Below, in pieces: positions 43,944-45,046 of a DNA stretch of 45,046 bases. The notes beneath the pieces were generated by a model that did no database searches, was not told where the DNA came from, and saw only the letters and a list, made by a program, of their open reading frames with translations. Made by a program: the position numbers and the translations under genes. This stretch comes from Obelidium mucronatum (taxonomy: Eukaryota; Chytridiomycota; Chytridiomycetes; Chytridiales; Chytriomycetaceae): positions 1 to 45,046 of the forward strand of contig JAIVFH010000224.1 of assembly GCA_025765595.1 (NCBI GenBank), in the 5' to 3' direction. Numbering within the stretch: position 1 is the first letter of the stretch; each line of letters starts with the position of its first letter.

Positions 43944-45046
43944 TCATGTACAACTGAACCTCTTAAATTCCCATCTTGCACTAAACCAGCTCTTTGCCGA
44001 TGTTGTTCCACTCCGTTCCTGATTCATCTTGAGGAGCGAGTTGACTGTATTTTCTCGTCTTGACTCCTTTTGAAAGGAAATTCTTGCATCAGATGATGTC
44101 TGATGTGTAAGTTTGAGGATCGACGGCTCAATGATTGCATGATCGGTGATATGGTAATCATTACCGTATGGAATCTCTACCGATACATTCGGGTATTGTT
44201 CTAAATGACAGAAGAAGAACAGATCAATCAAAGTTTTCGTCATGTATAGAATGATGGGAGTCAGTGAGGGTGATAGACTGGGTGTGGGTGTAATGGTGCG
44301 TTGGATAATCTCACCATCACGTAAAACCGCAAATCGCCGACTGGTGAAATCGCGAGTTCTGGAAACTTTGCTAAAGAATCCAGCTGAAAACGTTTCTCCC
44401 AGATTTGAATCGGTGCGGCTTCGTACTGTGCGCCAGCAATAGAAACAGACGCCAAGGCCAGCAAAAAACGCAACGGTTGTACAAATCGCGATACCGATGA
44501 TTCCTTCTAATTTTATCGCTGAAATGACGTCTTCTGTCTTTGATAGGTTTATTGGAGGCGGGGCTAGTACCAATGTGTCGGCATTGGAAATACCAGTTGT
44601 AGAATGGAGCAAAACAGTCGTTTTGGTTGCCGAAATATCATTTTGTAGCGTGGATATTATAGGAAAGCTGCTTGTATGCTGAACTATGGCTTCAACCGGA
44701 ATGGATTGAATCTGAGTTGTTTCTAACGATTGATGCGAAATTCGAGTGACAGGTGGCAACTGAGGAATACTAACAGATGTCGGTGGAATTTGGGAAGCTT
44801 GGAGAAAAGTTGTTGTCCCTTCATTAATGATCGGTATAGTTGCAGTTTGCGGCGCGGGATCGGGTAAAGGCATTGGCGCAGGCGGCGGCGGAGCTGCGAA
44901 ACCAGTGGAGAACATTGAGTAATACCCAGTGTCAGCTTCTCCCCCACAAGCCGCAGACGGCTTCCCGGGACACTTTAATCGACAGTTTTCTCCATCGGTC
45001 AAGTTTTCTGAGTCGTAAGAATTCGTGCAATGGCAGTTGAACTTGC
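43944..45046 (-). CDS. WSC-domain single-pass surface receptor 4, partial at right edge
   Basis: Open to the window edge, so the N-terminus is missing. Visible: the end of the WSC domain (FNCHCTNSYDSEN, CRLKCPG, AACGGEADTGYY), a Pro/Thr-rich stalk, one span (GIIGIAICTTVAFFAGLGVCFYCW) and a cytoplasmic tail ending SAKSWFSARWEFKRFSCT. A 78-nt in-frame segment at 44201-44278 has GTCTAT...TTTAG ends, codes an odd hydrophobic patch (LIDLFFFCHL) and is probably an intron. The tail keeps only the SW-x-ARW core of the motif seen in the other WSC genes. Confidence 0.72.
   Translation of the reverse strand, partial: KFNCHCTNSYDSENLTDGENCRLKCPGKPSAACGGEADTGYYSMFSTGFAAPPPPAPMPLPDPAPQTATIPIINEGTTTFLQASQIPPTSVSIPQLPPVTRISHQSLETTQIQSIPVEAIVQHTSSFPIISTLQNDISATKTTVLLHSTTGISNADTLVLAPPPINLSKTEDVISAIKLEGIIGIAICTTVAFFAGLGVCFYCWRTVRSRTDSNLGETFSAGFFSKVSRTRDFTSRRFAVLRDGEIIQRTITPTPSLSPSLTPIILYMTKTLIDLFFFCHLEQYPNVSVEIPYGNDYHITDHAIIEPSILKLTHQTSSDARISFQKESRRENTVNSLLKMNQERSGTTSAKSWFSARWEFKRFSCT

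Overview
The window is nuclear DNA of a fungus. Protein genes are split by short GT-AG introns (mostly 41-87 nt), several genes end near AATAAA signals, and the gene set is fungal: a plasma-membrane P-type H+-ATPase, an Ecl1-type lifespan factor, WSC-domain surface proteins and probable GPI-anchored secreted proteins. Two DNA transposon families of kinds seen in early-diverging fungi make a chytrid or other basal lineage the best guess; this is inference, since I could run no search.

Left part (1-9 kb): a partial unknown gene, the H+-ATPase, a tRNA-Leu(AAG), a membrane-anchored GH26 hydrolase and a DGAT2-type acyltransferase. From 8,988 to 13,938 lies an apparently intact CACTA/Plavaka-like transposon with subterminal repeats, a C2H2 zinc-finger transposase and a divergent glutamine-rich accessory gene. 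From 14 to 16.3 kb come an MCT-type MFS transporter and an Ecl1-family gene with three CACGTG boxes and a CRE palindrome upstream.

The main feature is a neighbourhood of cell-surface genes from 16.4 kb to the right edge. (a) Three genes encode thioredoxin-fold, single-pass membrane proteins with CP[YF]T instead of CxxC. (b) Six genes encode secreted, often Gly-, His-, Ser- or Pro-rich proteins built from one or both of two small helical modules I do not recognise (called here N-module and C-module). (c) Four genes encode WSC-domain single-pass receptors with proline-rich stalks and related cytoplasmic tails. These are interrupted by an intact PIF/Harbinger element (29,082-32,144) carrying transposase and Myb-like genes, by an FMN/FAD oxidoreductase gene and by an NSUN-type RNA m5C methyltransferase gene. 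Together they look like a lineage-specific wall or surface cluster.

Several genes between 27 and 39 kb need one-base frame corrections, often next to A or T runs and three times at a TGA. I report these as frame breaks: assembly error, decay or recoding cannot be separated from the sequence alone.
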